Assembly: GCA_964017145.1 (NCBI GenBank)
Contig: OZ024841.1
Location: forward strand, 3,596,001-3,660,000
Source: Agrocybe praecox
Lineage: Eukaryota; Basidiomycota; Agaricomycetes; Agaricales; Agrocybaceae
Direction of reading: 5' to 3'
Length of the DNA: 64,000 nt
Of the stretch, positions 46,984-59,476 are shown piece by piece; position 1 is the stretch's first letter; each line of letters starts with the position of its first letter. The position numbers and the translations under genes were made by a program. Below the pieces are notes generated by a model. The model had not been told where the DNA came from, did not search any database, and saw nothing but the letters and a program-made list of their open reading frames with translations.

Positions 46984-49330
46984 GCTCGAGAATCGGCTTG
47001 ATGTTGGAGTAGGATAAAGAACAGGGTCAAGTAGCAAGTCAAGGACAATCGTCGTCCCTCACTGCCTCACGGTGAATCGCATTGCCGACCACACGTGCGC
47101 AGTTTCCACGGTTAAATATGTCCAAAGCGTGTTGAACTTATAATTAGTCGTGCCAATTTTAGGACGTAAAACTAGTGTCTTTGGTCTCCCTAATCGATAA
47201 TTATCGGTGTACAGAAACCTCAAATGTGAGCCCAGGTAAAATATGAGGGTGGCATTGATGTTGTCATCAGGTGCCACCAAGTGGTTGTTCTTGAAATTTG
47301 AAAACGCAAGAGCGACTCGGAGAGAATGGACGTACGGAAATGCAAATATAACATATCATGAGGAAGAATGAGAGCACGGGCACGAGGGAGACTCTTGTAT
47401 GTACGTGATTTTACGATTGTTTAAGGTTCGGGCCTGATATTTCATGACTGCTATAGGCGGCAGGTCCTAGGTTCTTAGAGAGCTGGGCAGAGGCGCAGAA
47501 AGATGAAGCGGAGAGTTGAAACTGAAAGTTGACAGACAAGAGATAAAGACGAGACGAGACGAGACGACTCACAATTAGGTCTTCAATGTGCGTCGTTTAA
47601 GGTTAATATCCATACGCACATATAAGAGACAAATACATTGAACAAAGAAGGAAGTGATTCGCTGCGTCTCCTTTGTCAAAAATACATAGTAGAGGTCTGC
47701 ACATGAAATGAATACCGCTGGAAGATGAAGGGAAGACGGAAGAGAAGAGAGGAAGAGGAAGAGGAATAAAGGGGAGGAAAGGAAAGGAAAAGGGGAGAAG
47801 CGAGTAGTAAAGTGAGAGAAATGTCATCAGAAAGGTGGAGATTGAGAAAAGGGAGCAGAAAGGAAGACGATGTTTAGTTGTCAGAGTTATAAAGCGTGGG
47901 TGGGGAGAAGGATAAGAGGGTAGAGGAGGGAGCGCGTGAGTTAATTCGGGTACGTGAAATACGATGAATCTTGAATGGTGTGCAAGCGAGCCAGAGGAGA
48001 AACTTCGAGATGGCGGACGTAAGACTAAAGATGGGAAATGTGAGCGTCGAGATACAGACCTGAGCAACATGATCCGTACGAGCACGACAGAGTTCTTTTC
48101 GCTGTACGTCAATATACAATTGTTCGACGTCCAACTGAACGTGAGATAGGTGCGTGAGGTCGCAGAATGAGCAAGAAAGCTGGTTACAGGCGAAAAACGA
48201 AAGACAGAAAGTAAATGAGAAGGCGAACAAAGACAAAAAGGAGACGAGATGACAACATACAACCTAAAGGGCTCATTATATCTTCGATCCACCTCGTTCG
48301 ACGATCGTTAACGTCAACCCGCCAGTTAATCTGCATGTACGAAGATTAATGAGAGGCGCTGCAAGAAGAGAAAAATAAGGAAATGAGAAATGCTGAGAAA
48401 TGAGTTGCGTGATCGCGAAGAGGAAAAACGAAGAGAAGCAGAGGCAGTGATTGGAATGGAATGGAAGGCAGAGAACGATATAGAAGCCTAGACAGACAAC
48501 GTAGAGATAAGGGGGCAAAACCGAACAGATTCAATGAAAAAAAAAAAGGGATTGAGTGAGAAAGAGAGGAGCGCAGGAAGCATAGAAAAAGATGGGAACA
48601 AATAGAACAAACGGAAGCAACATAGAGAGGATATGGAATGGACGTAAGATGCTACCGCAAAAGAGACACGAAAGAGAGCCAATGATCGATAGAAAAGTCG
48701 CACAACAGCGGCCAGGTAAGTGTAAAAAGATATGTGAACTGAACCACAGATTGGATTTAACATTTTGAAGAGGAGTAATGGGAAAAAGAGACGCTATGGG
48801 GAGGGAAAGGATTAATGCGGACGCGGTTGTATAGGGGGCAAATGAGAAAGAAGTGTTCGAAAAGGAGAGACGACGAGTCATAAAGACAAGGAGTAGAGTA
48901 ATAGCAGAGAAGAATGAAGCCGACTAACGACATACCGTTTAAAAGGCCATTGACCAGAAAACCAAGCAAGAGCGGGATGTTTGAACTCGGCGGAAGGAAA
49001 ACGCGCATAACGAGAGGGTTACCACGACAGGAGAAAGTAAAAAATTATAATGGAAGAGAAAGAACGACAACAGAGTGGAAAGAGAGGTCATAGAGGGGAG
49101 GGCGGTAGACAGAACAAATTTAGCGGAAGGGACGGTGAACAGAGAGGAAGGACGCCGATGAACAACAAACGTTCAAGATATCATTGACCAGAGACCGGAG
49201 CACGCTTAGAGTGGGGTGAATATTTACGGAAACGAAAGGAACATACCAAACAGCGACGAATAGGACTCATACGACGAACGTACGATGAAAGGACCTGGAC
49301 AGAACGATCCGACGGAAAGATGCGGGTTTT
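46984..49330. other. purine-rich arm 5' of NACHT C
   Basis: Nearly identical to 5,108-5,700 for the first ~550 bp, then AG-rich and collinear with 5,700-7,229. There are local differences (a gap-like change near 48,200-48,400). No gene is supported. Confidence 0.5.
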
Positions 49331-49651
49331 GATCCGAACCCTAACCCGATATGGCATCACGTACGTTCGTATCTGACCACAACTTTGTCTCTTTCCTTCC
49401 TTTTTCTTGACTCTTCTCTTCAAGTTAAATTCTACGCGTCGAGTTGCTAAATGGGCCTGTCATTATGCAAGAGTTACGAATGGATCGAAGTGCACATTGA
49501 ACGAAATGAAACGCGTAACACAACGACGCAAATGGACTTAGAGGGTTCTGATGGGGGATGGGATTCGATGGAACTCGGAGGACAAGTGAAATGGGAGCGA
49601 GACGGAGGGAGATGAATGAGAAACCCGGCACTGATATACGACAGACATCAT

Positions 49652-52364
49652 ATGGTTTTCGAGCCCAGTGTAAGTCCATCCATGTTTGGTCCATCTCTAT
49701 CACACCCAACGACCCACTTCGCTTGCAGCGTCCCGATATTCTTCCTCAAGTCATTGGCACTCGCGAGCTGGCGGCGGCGGCAATGCAAGAGCACGACACG
49801 TACTGCGCCATGCCAATACCCCCAACACAGGGCCCACCAGCGCCCCCAAGTTCATCCTATAAACGCCAACGGAAACGTGCCACTCTTCGGGCCAGCGGGA
49901 TCACCAACAAAGCCAGCCAGCGGACGCACATCCCAACTCGAATCAGTCCGCCGGGAATGCGAATGCAGCAGCGCTTGCCCAGGTACCCATATCGGATGTT
50001 TACGCGCACCCAGCTGCCCTAGCTCAAGCGGCTGCTCATCCACGCCTAACCATCCCCAAATTTGGGCCGTATTTGTCCCTGCAGACCAAAGGTATGTTTT
50101 CTCACTCTTATTCTTTCCTTTCCTCTGGGATGGCCTAAGGCCCGTGGGCCATCCCTTGCGTTTAGCGCTATCAACCGCAAATAAATATTTTTTTAATTCT
50201 TTTTGTCCTAAACCTCCATTTGCGACAATTTGATTTTGTTTCTTTTTCTATTTACGCATCGCTGCCATCGTTCTTTACAAATTTACTTTACTGACTGATC
50301 TTCCCTCCATTCGCAGACGCTCAAATCGTCTGACTATTCGGCGTCATCGAAACCGACAAATACATTCAGATCATCCTCGAATACACCTTTGGAGGCGGGC
50401 TATTCGACCACATTCTCGCGCACCGGTACCTGGGCGAAAAAGATGCAGCTAAACTCTTCACCCAACTCATCTCGGGTGTCTGATGCACCCACCAGAAAGA
50501 GAATCGTGTGTCGTAGAGCTCAGAGGCATCGTTTGGGGGCGAGGAGTGAGAGGTCTGCGTCGTCCAATGCCGTCCCACCGATTGTTACCACCGCCGACGC
50601 TGGTCAGACCAGCACCACTGTACCCACGCCCACTCACAACCTTTCGACCCGACCTGAATACCTCTACGAAAGTTCGCCTTCGTCACCCATTGCTGGCGCC
50701 GCCAGCGACCCATCCGTATCGTTCCTCTCCTCTCTGCCACTTTCTGTCTTTCCCAAACTGGCTGGCAATGAACCTCAGCCAGGTACACCGCAGAATATGG
50801 AACGTTCAGACATGCCATCCAGGTCAAATACTATTCTGGGCCGAAGGAACGAAGGAAGCAGCCGAGTGGGGGTAGGCCCAAGGAGCCAGTAGTTCAAGGG
50901 AGGAGGAGGAGCACAAACAAAGTTTCACGGATGAGAAGGCCGTACCTGGCCTGCCTCCTTCAGCAGCACCAGCAGCACCAGCACCAGCACCGCCAGCTTA
51001 TCGTGCACCTGCGGTTCCGAGTGCAGGAAATCCAGCATCGATAGGATCAGCTTGAGGAAGGTCTTCGCTGGCAAAGATGCTGGGGCCAACGCGAAGGAGG
51101 GCACTGGACGTCCGAGCATCAGTACTACACCTAGCACTGCGTCGGGCGCGTCTCAGCCTGATTTATCCATGGATCGTACGAACGACGGAGAGAAGAGGGA
51201 AAAGACAAAGGAGGGGAGGGAGAGGGGGGAGGAGGAGGGGAAGGAAAGGGAAAAAATACAAATGGAAAGAGGAACATGCTTATGGGTGTGGTTGAGCCTC
51301 TCAGCAGGCCCGTTAGGAGTTGGTTTCGGAACCAGTGGACGCCGATGAGCTCTGTATCCTGAGGATGGTACCACTACCGTACTAGCTGCAGCCGAGAACC
51401 CCAACGCCAGTTTACAACCACCACCAATCCCCGCGTCTATGCACAGCTACACGCTCGACGTCCACGAACTCGAACGTGACTGCGTCGTTATTAAACTCTG
51501 CTGCATTATCAACCAGCCTGGCGAGAAGGGTGGAAAGGAACAGCAGAGCGTACGCTCAGCTGCGTATGGATCATGGTGCTGTGGATCAGACTGACCGGAG
51601 GTTTTGGTCCATGCGAGGAAGATGCTCGGAGGCATGGGCATCGAGGCGCAGATGGAGAGCCAGTATGAGGTTAGGTGTTTTAGGGTGAAGAAGAGGAAGG
51701 ATACGGTCATTGCTCCGTCTGGTTCGGCTGCTGAAGGGCACGAAGAAGGAAAATTAACAGGGTTGGTTGTGGTTGACATGATGCGCAGTGCAGCTTCCAG
51801 TGGCGTCGAGAGTTCTTCCTACATGAGCAGCAGCGTCATCTCATGGCCCTCAAACACACTGGCATTCGGTGATAAACATTCCGTTGCCGATGGCGAGCCT
51901 CTGCCCTCGACTGGTGGGCTTATAGTATCTTCCAGCGTCGGTCCTATCAAACCTGTTATGTCGCCTTGACAGGGAGCATTCCCTTTCACCACTGCCTCTC
52001 TCTACCTCTGGCGCGGTTGGATCGGTATATGATGTTGCATCGCAGGACGCTGGGGATGGTGTGCGGTTTGGTGTCGAGCTGACAGGGTTGGATAGGTTGA
52101 ACGATACTTGAAGGGAATTTTGAGGAGTTATAAGTTTTTAGGCAGTACGTGTTCTTTTCTTTCTTTTCTTCATTCTCTTTTTTCTTCTTTCTTTTCGATC
52201 CGCATTTTCTGCTAGTGTCGAGACTGGGCTCGTACTTCAGCACATGGCATCTTCTTAATTTTCTTTTTTTCGCGTTCTTACCTTTTGTTCGGGCCATCGA
52301 TCATACAAACTGATTATTTTTTCCCTTTTACAGGCGTATGGACCTTTCGGCTTCTCGTGCCTAG
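49652..52364 (+). pseudogene. KA1-domain kinase remnant, unit C
   Basis: Counterpart of 7,556-10,313. The catalytic piece at 50,334-50,490 reads ETDKYIQIILEYTFGGGLFD and HRYLGEKDAAKLFTQLISGV, then meets TGA. The KA1 end near 52,035-52,110 reads VRFGVELTGLDRLNDT and then a stop, with the following RRLKG-RSYKF region deleted or shifted. The terminal exon has the same ctag stop at 52,362-52,364. The damage only partly overlaps that in A, so some lesions arose after the duplication. Confidence 0.65.
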
Positions 52365-54904
52365 ATGGCGAATTTCTCATCATTCACCACCATCATCTCT
52401 TCATCGTCATCGTCGTTGTCACTTATGCACCTATACCGTCCGTCCATCCATGACCCATGCTTATGCCCAAACCATGCCTACATACACGCACACGCATATT
52501 CACACTCACGTTCACAAACTCCTGCAGCGTCGAACACGCACACGCACACACACTCTCAGCAATTGCCATACCTATCCCACCTTCATAACAAACACAGAGA
52601 GTTGCGTGCGCTGCCACGTCACATTCTCTACTGACTCATTCGTAACATTGGACTGTTTGACTCCTTGGGTATTCGATAATGTTGCCTCCGGGATTTAATC
52701 GACATGCGAAGGAATAGGGATCGGCGAAAAAAAATCTAGCACGTCGGTCGGCAAAGGAGGATGGAGGTGGAAGTAAAAGGAAATTTTAAATATATATATA
52801 AATATCGTCGGAGCTATGAGGGATAGGTGATACGGGGCGGTGGATAGGATAGTTGGTGATTGCATCTGTGGTTGGGAAGCAGGGGAAGAAGAGCAAGATA
52901 TTTTTTTTCTTTTTGTCAAAATGCCTTTTACGACGCGCTGGATCTTGGTACTTTCGATATCTGGGGCCGGATTTTGTTTACCACGGTCTATACTTCTCGT
53001 TTTTTTGTGTGTTTTTCTATGTTTCACTTCGCTGTTCTTTTTCTTTTCCTATCTTTCTTTCTCTTTCAATTTACATGTCTCTGGTTTCTTTCTTGTGGAC
53101 CTTACTGTCCATTTTTGATTTCTTTTTCTTTGTTTCCCCTTCCTCTCCTCCAAAATTTATATCCATGTCTGTACTGTAGTTCGGACTTTTCTTTTTCTCG
53201 TTCTTTTTTCTTCCTTTTTTCTTCTCTCTCGTATATGTTCTATTTATTTCTTCTCATGACACCCACTATATACCCGGCTTTCATGTTCTGTTTTCTCTTA
53301 ATACTTCTTTTACTTTCCGTCATCGGCCTTGGTCAACCATCATCATCGTCACCATCATCAATTCAATTCAATGTCTTTCTGCATATGATATATAGCGTGG
53401 GGGAGAGTGTGTCTTGTACATTAGTAAATGGGTATGTATCAAGCGATATGTAGACTGGAACTGGCAAGAAAAATACAACAATGGAGCAAAACGATGGATG
53501 CGGATGCGGATGCGGATGTACAAGAACGAGGACTGGGAAGGAAAGCAAAAAGAACCTAAGGGAAGTGTAAATAGGTGCGGTCGGGAGAAGAGATACAAAG
53601 AGGAGAGGCGAATGGGAGATAAATTATCGAAGAAGAGAGGGAAGACAAGTCGCAAGTAAATTCACAAAGGGTGGGGGAAAAAATAGGAGGGTATTCTGGT
53701 GAACGTAAGCCCACGGGTACCGTAAATGGGAAGGGATTGATCGAGGTGAGTGCGAGGGTATCATGAGTGCAACAACAGACCGTTCAAGAGACCGTTCACC
53801 AGAGACGGAGCGAGAGCGACTGTGAAAGCAAAGGGCAAACGAAAAAAAACAGGTGAGACGAGGCGAGGCGCAGGGAGAACCTAATCCTACGATTTTTGTC
53901 TTTCGAAGATCCCTCGAGGTTAAGTAGATCGAAGGAATACAGAAAGGGAAGAAAGCAAAGGATGCAACTGACACTGAGAAAACATCTGGGAAGATAGGAA
54001 AGAGGATGGGGATGGAAAGGGAGAGCACGACAGGGGCATAAAAAGGGAGATAGAATAAAGAAGGCAAATACTGATTCACAATATGGAGAGGAAAGATGGT
54101 TGGAGGGCAGGGAGGCGGCACAGATGGGACGATCAGTGAATTGCGAAGTCGAGTCGTACGTACGACATGGGGGCGTGAGCAAAGAATAAAAGTTGGTATT
54201 GAGAGATGGGGCGAGAGTCAGAGCAGAGTGAAAATGGAAGCTGACAAAACGAGCGCGGGGACAAGTGTGACGGAATAGATGGCGGATGAGAGGAGATTAA
54301 TTATGGTGGGTGGAAGGAAATCATGAACGCGACAGCAGGTGCCAGTAAACGGAGAAACAGGGGGAAACGACGACGACGAACAACGCACGCAAGAAAAACA
54401 CACTCAGGAGGGCAAAAACGGTGAAAGAGTGAGGTTCACATAATAATCGATGGACGCAGGAAAATAGACACTACGACGGACGTTAATGCAAGAAATGGAG
54501 GAGAACGAGGGACGAAGCACGTAAACACTTAAACAAGTGTATTAAGGCGCCTGATAGCGATTAAACGAAGGTGTCTTGGGCAGCGGAAATGGGACTATAG
54601 AAAGCGTTGACTGAGGTTGGTGGGAGGATATCATAAATGGGACAACTAAGAAATAAACAGAGGAAGAAATGAAAGTGAGCTGGTGACGAACGACAGACTG
54701 GCGGCGAGCAGAGAGTAAGGTGAACACGGAAGAGAATGGAACACGACAAAAAGCGAGGCAAGCCGACGCAAAAGCAGGACATAAGCGGGGATTCACGTCG
54801 ACGACGCATGCAAAAAAGTGAGATTGCGCCGAAACGCGACGAATTGAAAGTACAAAGGGCGGACGTGAGTGAAAGATGAACACAAACATCGGACAAACGC
54901 ATTT
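52365..54904. other. non-coding right arm of unit C
   Basis: CT-rich to ~53,400 and AG-rich afterwards, collinear with 10,314-12,370 of unit A. It lacks the unit-A-specific insert with the hairpins. No gene supported. Confidence 0.5.
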
Positions 54905-54922
54905 TGATCCGAACCCTAACCC

Positions 54923-57668
54923 GACATCCTATCGCGTATGTTCGTATCCTGACCATAAGTTTTTCCTTCCTCTCCCTCGAATGTTTTCTAGACGTTTCGC
55001 CAACGTTTCGCTCCTATGAATACTGATCTATGGGCCACACGTATTGACTTGTTAAACCTATGCGTAAGGTCTCATTGGAGGAAGGAACCATCAAAGGACC
55101 TACAAGGGATGTATGCACTGGGTCCGTCCATGGGTTTTCGGTACGTGTCTTTTGTCGTTCTCTGTACGCTGACTGGTTTCAAACGACGGATTTGCCAACC
55201 CCTGCTCCGTCCTTGCATTTCTCCCGTCTATCCTTTCCCGTCGCTCGAATTTTCGTCTCTTGTGCTCACTTTCTCTTACTTCTGTCTTTTCTGTAAACCG
55301 GTCACTTCAGAATTCCGTCCCTCGAGCTCTCAGTACCGTCTTGACATTTTAAGAGCTGAATAATGAAGTCGACTTGTCAGAGAAGAGGAATTGGAGGACA
55401 CACATGAAACGAACCGAACGGAAACCAATTTCATGGAACTTGAAGGAAATACTCTTAAAGACTTACGGTACGACCTGCACGCACTGGTAGAACCTGTGGC
55501 TTTGTGTACTGGGTACTTCAACTACACTATCACTCACTGGTACTCTGTCTTCAAGCCCATCCTTGCTTCTCTTCGACTATTCCTTTCTTTCTCTCTTGTT
55601 CCCTCCTTTGGCTGTCAATCTTGGCAGTAGTGATCAGAAACAGACCAATACACGCTCAAAGTACACTGACTTGGATTAACGCGATGCTTTCGTTGATCGA
55701 ACATTTCCTAATAACTTCCTCTCGGTCACGTTACCTCCCTTGTTCGTGCGTTTTACATCTTCCTTCTTACTTCCTATCTCCCTGTTGCTTTCTTTCCCTA
55801 CATCCTCCCCTCTTCCTTCCTGTCCTCACTTCAAGCCGGTCAACATCTTCTCATCAACGATCCGTCAAAGGTGGCTTAACCCCAATTCAAGTCGGGTCAT
55901 CACGCATGATGCATCTCTCAGCACCATCCCAGCCTCTTTCTCTTCTTCCTATCCGTCCATACCACCCTTCACGCGTCACGCCCCACTCTCTCTCTCCTTC
56001 CTTTTCTCCCTCACTTCACTTCTATTTATTCTTTCCTATTCGACTGCGCAGACCCCGATTCCGATACGACACAGAAGCCAGGCATCGTTATCTATTCATT
56101 CAATACCGTCTCGTACCTCCATCACACGGAAACTCACGCAAATTCAATATGCTAATAATTGACCGGAACACGAGCGAGGTGGGACTCGGATACATGATGA
56201 CGAACATTGGCAAATTAACGCTACTTCTCTGTTCAACACTTGACGTTAATTATTCTTCAAGTCACCTGTATCCTCGATTTGCTACAGATGTCGATCAATC
56301 CTCGTGTGTGTCGTCTCCACTATCGTCTTTGCTCTTCTATCTGCTCGTGCTCTGTCTCCGCTCTAGTCAGTTGTATTTCTCGAGCTGTTTATTGACAATA
56401 TTAGCTAAAAATAAAGAGCAATAAAAATGTAAACAAGACGCGAGAAACGGAACATAGACGGCAGACGGTTTCCGACCCCCATGGATAAGATTATCGACGT
56501 TCGACTCCTCTTTTTTTGTTCTACGTGCCTTCTCGGTTCAGAAACTCGTCTTTTTTTCATTTAAGTCGCAGGTATCGTATCATCTATATTATCGCCCATG
56601 TTTTCCAATCTCATTTTTCTCCGCCTCAGTTTTGTTCCGTTGTCGTTGGCTGTTTATCAATCATTTATTCGATAACATAAATGCCACAGCAGAGAGGAAT
56701 AACGAGCGGGGCAAGGCACGAACTTAAGGCACACATGATGTGAAATAGAATGGAATCGAACAAACCGTCGTTAGTTGGCAAAGCGTGTATACACTCTGTG
56801 CGACTTATCGATATTTGTAACGCTCTCGACGCTAATTTGTGCGTCTCATCCGCCATCCTCCTCGTAAGTTGTCTTTTTTTCTCCCCTTCTAATTATTTGG
56901 CTCTCTTTCTCGATTTCCCTTCCTCTCCACAGTACCCCCATTTGTTTTCTTTCTTTTCCAAGTCGTGGACTTAATTGCATATCCAGATTCGCGGGAGAGA
57001 TTAGATACAGGTAGATACACCATTAAGTTACTCGAGAAATCAATGAGGATGACACTTTTTGGTTATAAGCCGCTTGTTTCTTGTATTTTTCTTTACTATT
57101 TATTGAATCGTCCTGTTCCTCTTGGTCGCCAGTTCCCTTCTTCCGATTTCCCCCCTCTCCTCTAGGCTCCCGCTCTTCTTTCCCTCTCTTGTCTCGGTTC
57201 TTCCTGCTCTCTTCCTTCCTGCTCCTCTCTTCCCTCCTACTCCTCTACGTCTGTTCTTCTCTTCCGGTGCTCTATTATTGGACGAGGACGACACTCGAAA
57301 CCGGTATAAATATATTACACTACCCAGGGCTTATTATTCACGTACAGAAAACGCGCAAATATAAATAGCAAAATAGCGAGAATACAAAACTATGATGCAT
57401 ATTTAGACAAGAATGTTCGGATTAGAGCGAACGAGTGAATTAAAAAATGATGAGATGAACACGCTGGATGCCGGTCGACGCGACGACGATGATGGAGGAA
57501 GGCAGGAAGGCAGGGATCAAGTTAAGGGAAGGAAAAGCGCGATAAAAAAGGGCAAGGAAGGGCGCGGAAATTTTTATCAATAGTGGGGAAGAAACACACA
57601 GTAAAAAAATAGAAAGGATGAAATGAGGATGGAAAGAAGAAGGTAAGAGGTAATGCAGTGAATCTGCA
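54923..57668. other. pyrimidine-rich non-coding arm of unit D
   Basis: Related to the unit B arm (13,132-15,515), longer than the A and C arms. The segment 56,430-56,760 is less skewed. No gene recognised; the longest frames are low-complexity Ser/Leu/Pro. Confidence 0.5.
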
Positions 57669-57683
57669 TACTGAGCATCAGTA
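57669..57683 (-). other. conserved palindrome 3' of NACHT D
   Basis: TACTGA-GCA-TCAGTA: the stem is unchanged and only the loop differs from copies A-C, suggesting the pairing rather than the exact sequence is kept. Confidence 0.5.
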
Positions 57684-57724
57684 CATAATTGGTGAAATAC
57701 GCACAAATATAATCACAATCACCT

Positions 57725-58632
57725 TCAGTCATCTGATCTGGCACGGATATTATTATCAAACCCACCCCCGACCCGATCGAGGTAAGTAGTCATTGCTTGA
57801 TGTGCCTGGCGGCTGAGCTGGGGGAACATCATTGACATTTTTGAGAAACATTTAGTTCTGCAAAGATCAACAAGTACAGGAAACCTGACCGCTAGTGGAA
57901 GTATCTGAGGAAGACCTTTCAGGAGTCGCATGTACTTGTTCCAAAACTGCTGGTCTGGTTGCAATAGTCTGAGTTTCCATTGTGTCGATTCCTGGACAGA
58001 TTGCAATGGGAAAATTTTTGGTGCACCCACATTGATGAGCTTTGTGTATGGAACCAAGTGGACGGATCGCCTTCTGCTGCCAGTGACACTGACAGAGGCT
58101 TGACCAAGAAGAACAAGTTTGTTTGGGAGGTCATGTGAGGATGTTCGTCTATGCCACTTCCAGGGATGTGTGTGTTGTTGTTTCCTATTAATCCAATGTA
58201 ATTGAAGGTGTGATTCAGCCTCTTGGTTCGTAAGTGAATCATTAACCAGAAAGGTAAGAAAATAGACTGCGGCTTTGGATATTATGAGTGATTTTTCCTC
58301 ATTACTGAGAGAGATCAAGAATGGATGGAGGTGAACCTGATGAAGAGTGCTTGCTAAACCTCTTGAATCTGGCACAGCCAGTGGGCCTGGTGCATGAAGC
58401 TGGCATACAGCAAATGTGTAATGAATCTCCCAATTAGTGTTGTATCTGTTACAGAGTTCAAAGAGGGCCAGACTGTGAAATGCTAGAGCTTGGTTGTGAT
58501 AGATGCCTACTGCAAGATGGCCGTCTGCCTCCTAAAGAAAAAAGCCGTGTAAAGATTAGCTTCCCATAAAAATTAATATGCAGAAATTCTTACAAGATCA
58601 GACATGATTCTAAGCAGGTGGTTAAGAAACAC
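57725..58632 (-). pseudogene. NACHT copy D, 3' fragment only
   Basis: The last exon (57,725-58,531) is open for 268 aa, from EADGHLAVGIYHNQALAF to the ILPLAVRFPVLVDLCRTKCF region. The intron 58,532-58,593 and the last ~13 codons of the preceding exon (FLNHLLRIMSDL) are recognisable. Beyond ~58,632 homology ends, so the P-loop and NACHT domain are missing. It shares more C-terminal features with copy B (RRSVHLVPYTKLINV versus KRSVHLIPYAKLFNV) than with A or C. Confidence 0.8.
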
Positions 58633-58865
58633 ATATGGACACGACACTGTACCGTAACATACGATAGAGCGCGCATATGCGGTGTACCGTATGATATGGA
58701 ACCAATGTGTTCGCTGAACCGCTCGATAGAGGAGTCCCAATATAGAAACTGAATCCTGCATTCTGGTTGGCTGACCAATATCTGTCAGCGCACTTCGGCG
58801 AGATATACAGACGTGCTGCACATCAACTGCGGCGCATACTGCCGTTAATGTATATTATTATATTA
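58633..58865. other. sequence beyond the array breakpoint
   Basis: No gene seen. It contains small inverted pieces (a gtaccgtaacatac / cggtgtaccgtatg pair) and one tgcggcgcat motif at ~58,838. Confidence 0.4.
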
Positions 58866-59430
58866 TCGTCTTACTTCAACATACATGAAGTACACATGTG
58901 GGGGGAGGGTGAAAACACCCTACTTATGTGTAATTTTGTGTTAGGTAGTCAATAGCGATACAAGTGTTAATAATTTATGTGAATCAAGATAATAGAATGT
59001 GCAGAGCATCAAGCGCGGCGCACTGCACCGCGAATGTACAATATATCGTCTTACTTTGACATGTGGGTGAGAATACTCTACTTATGTGTAATTTTGTGTT
59101 AGGTAGTCAATAGCGATACAAGTGTTAATAATTTATGTGAATCAAGATAATAGAATGTGCAGAGCATCAAGCGCGGTGCACTGCACTGCGAATGTACAAT
59201 ATATCTTACTTACGTGGACTTTGTGTTGAGTAGTCAATAGTAATACAAGTGTTAATAATTTATGTGGATCATGATAACAGATGTTCAGAGCATCAAGCGC
59301 GGCGCACTCTGCCGCAAATGTATCAGATATTGTCTTACTTCGACATGTGGGTGAGGATACTCTACTTACATGGACTTTTGCGTTAGGCAATCGATAACAA
59401 TGCTTAATATTTTATGTGGATCATGATAGC
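58866..59430. repeat. tandem repeat, four ~100-180 bp copies
   Basis: Copies start near 58,866, 59,047, 59,204 and 59,330. The second and best-preserved copy is ~157 bp. They share cttacttNNacatgtgg, acaagtgttaataatttatgtg and cagagcatcaagcgcggNgcac. Copies one and two are nearly identical; three and four are diverged or shortened. Confidence 0.8.
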
Positions 59431-59476
59431 AACCTATTCATTTTTGGGTATGTATGTACAACACTTGGGGGACCTA

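Larger units (their letters stand above)
42628..54904. repeat. tandem array unit C (~12.3 kb)
   Basis: This is a direct-orientation duplicate of unit A without transposon insertions. It has motifs at 42,628 and 49,331, NACHT C at 44,406-46,983, and a kinase remnant at 49,652-52,364. Similarity to unit A is visible at base level in coding and non-coding parts, so the copy was made as one segment and not by gene-wise retroposition (introns are retained). Confidence 0.85.
54905..58632. repeat. tandem array unit D, truncated at the NACHT gene
   Basis: The unit starts at the motif at 54,905 and resembles the start of unit B (13,114 onward): the same tatcgcgtatgttcgtat continuation, a ggaaggaaccatca segment at 55,080 versus 13,285, and a longer arm than A or C. 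It reaches the terminal NACHT exon and the last ~13 codons of the preceding exon. Homology to the other copies stops at about 58,632, which is taken as the array breakpoint. Confidence 0.75.

Noticed and set aside
664..58632. LTR retrotransposon or retrogene origin of the NACHT units
   Set aside because: Introns are retained in all copies, no long terminal repeats, reverse transcriptase or poly-A tails were seen, and the non-coding arms are copied along with the genes.
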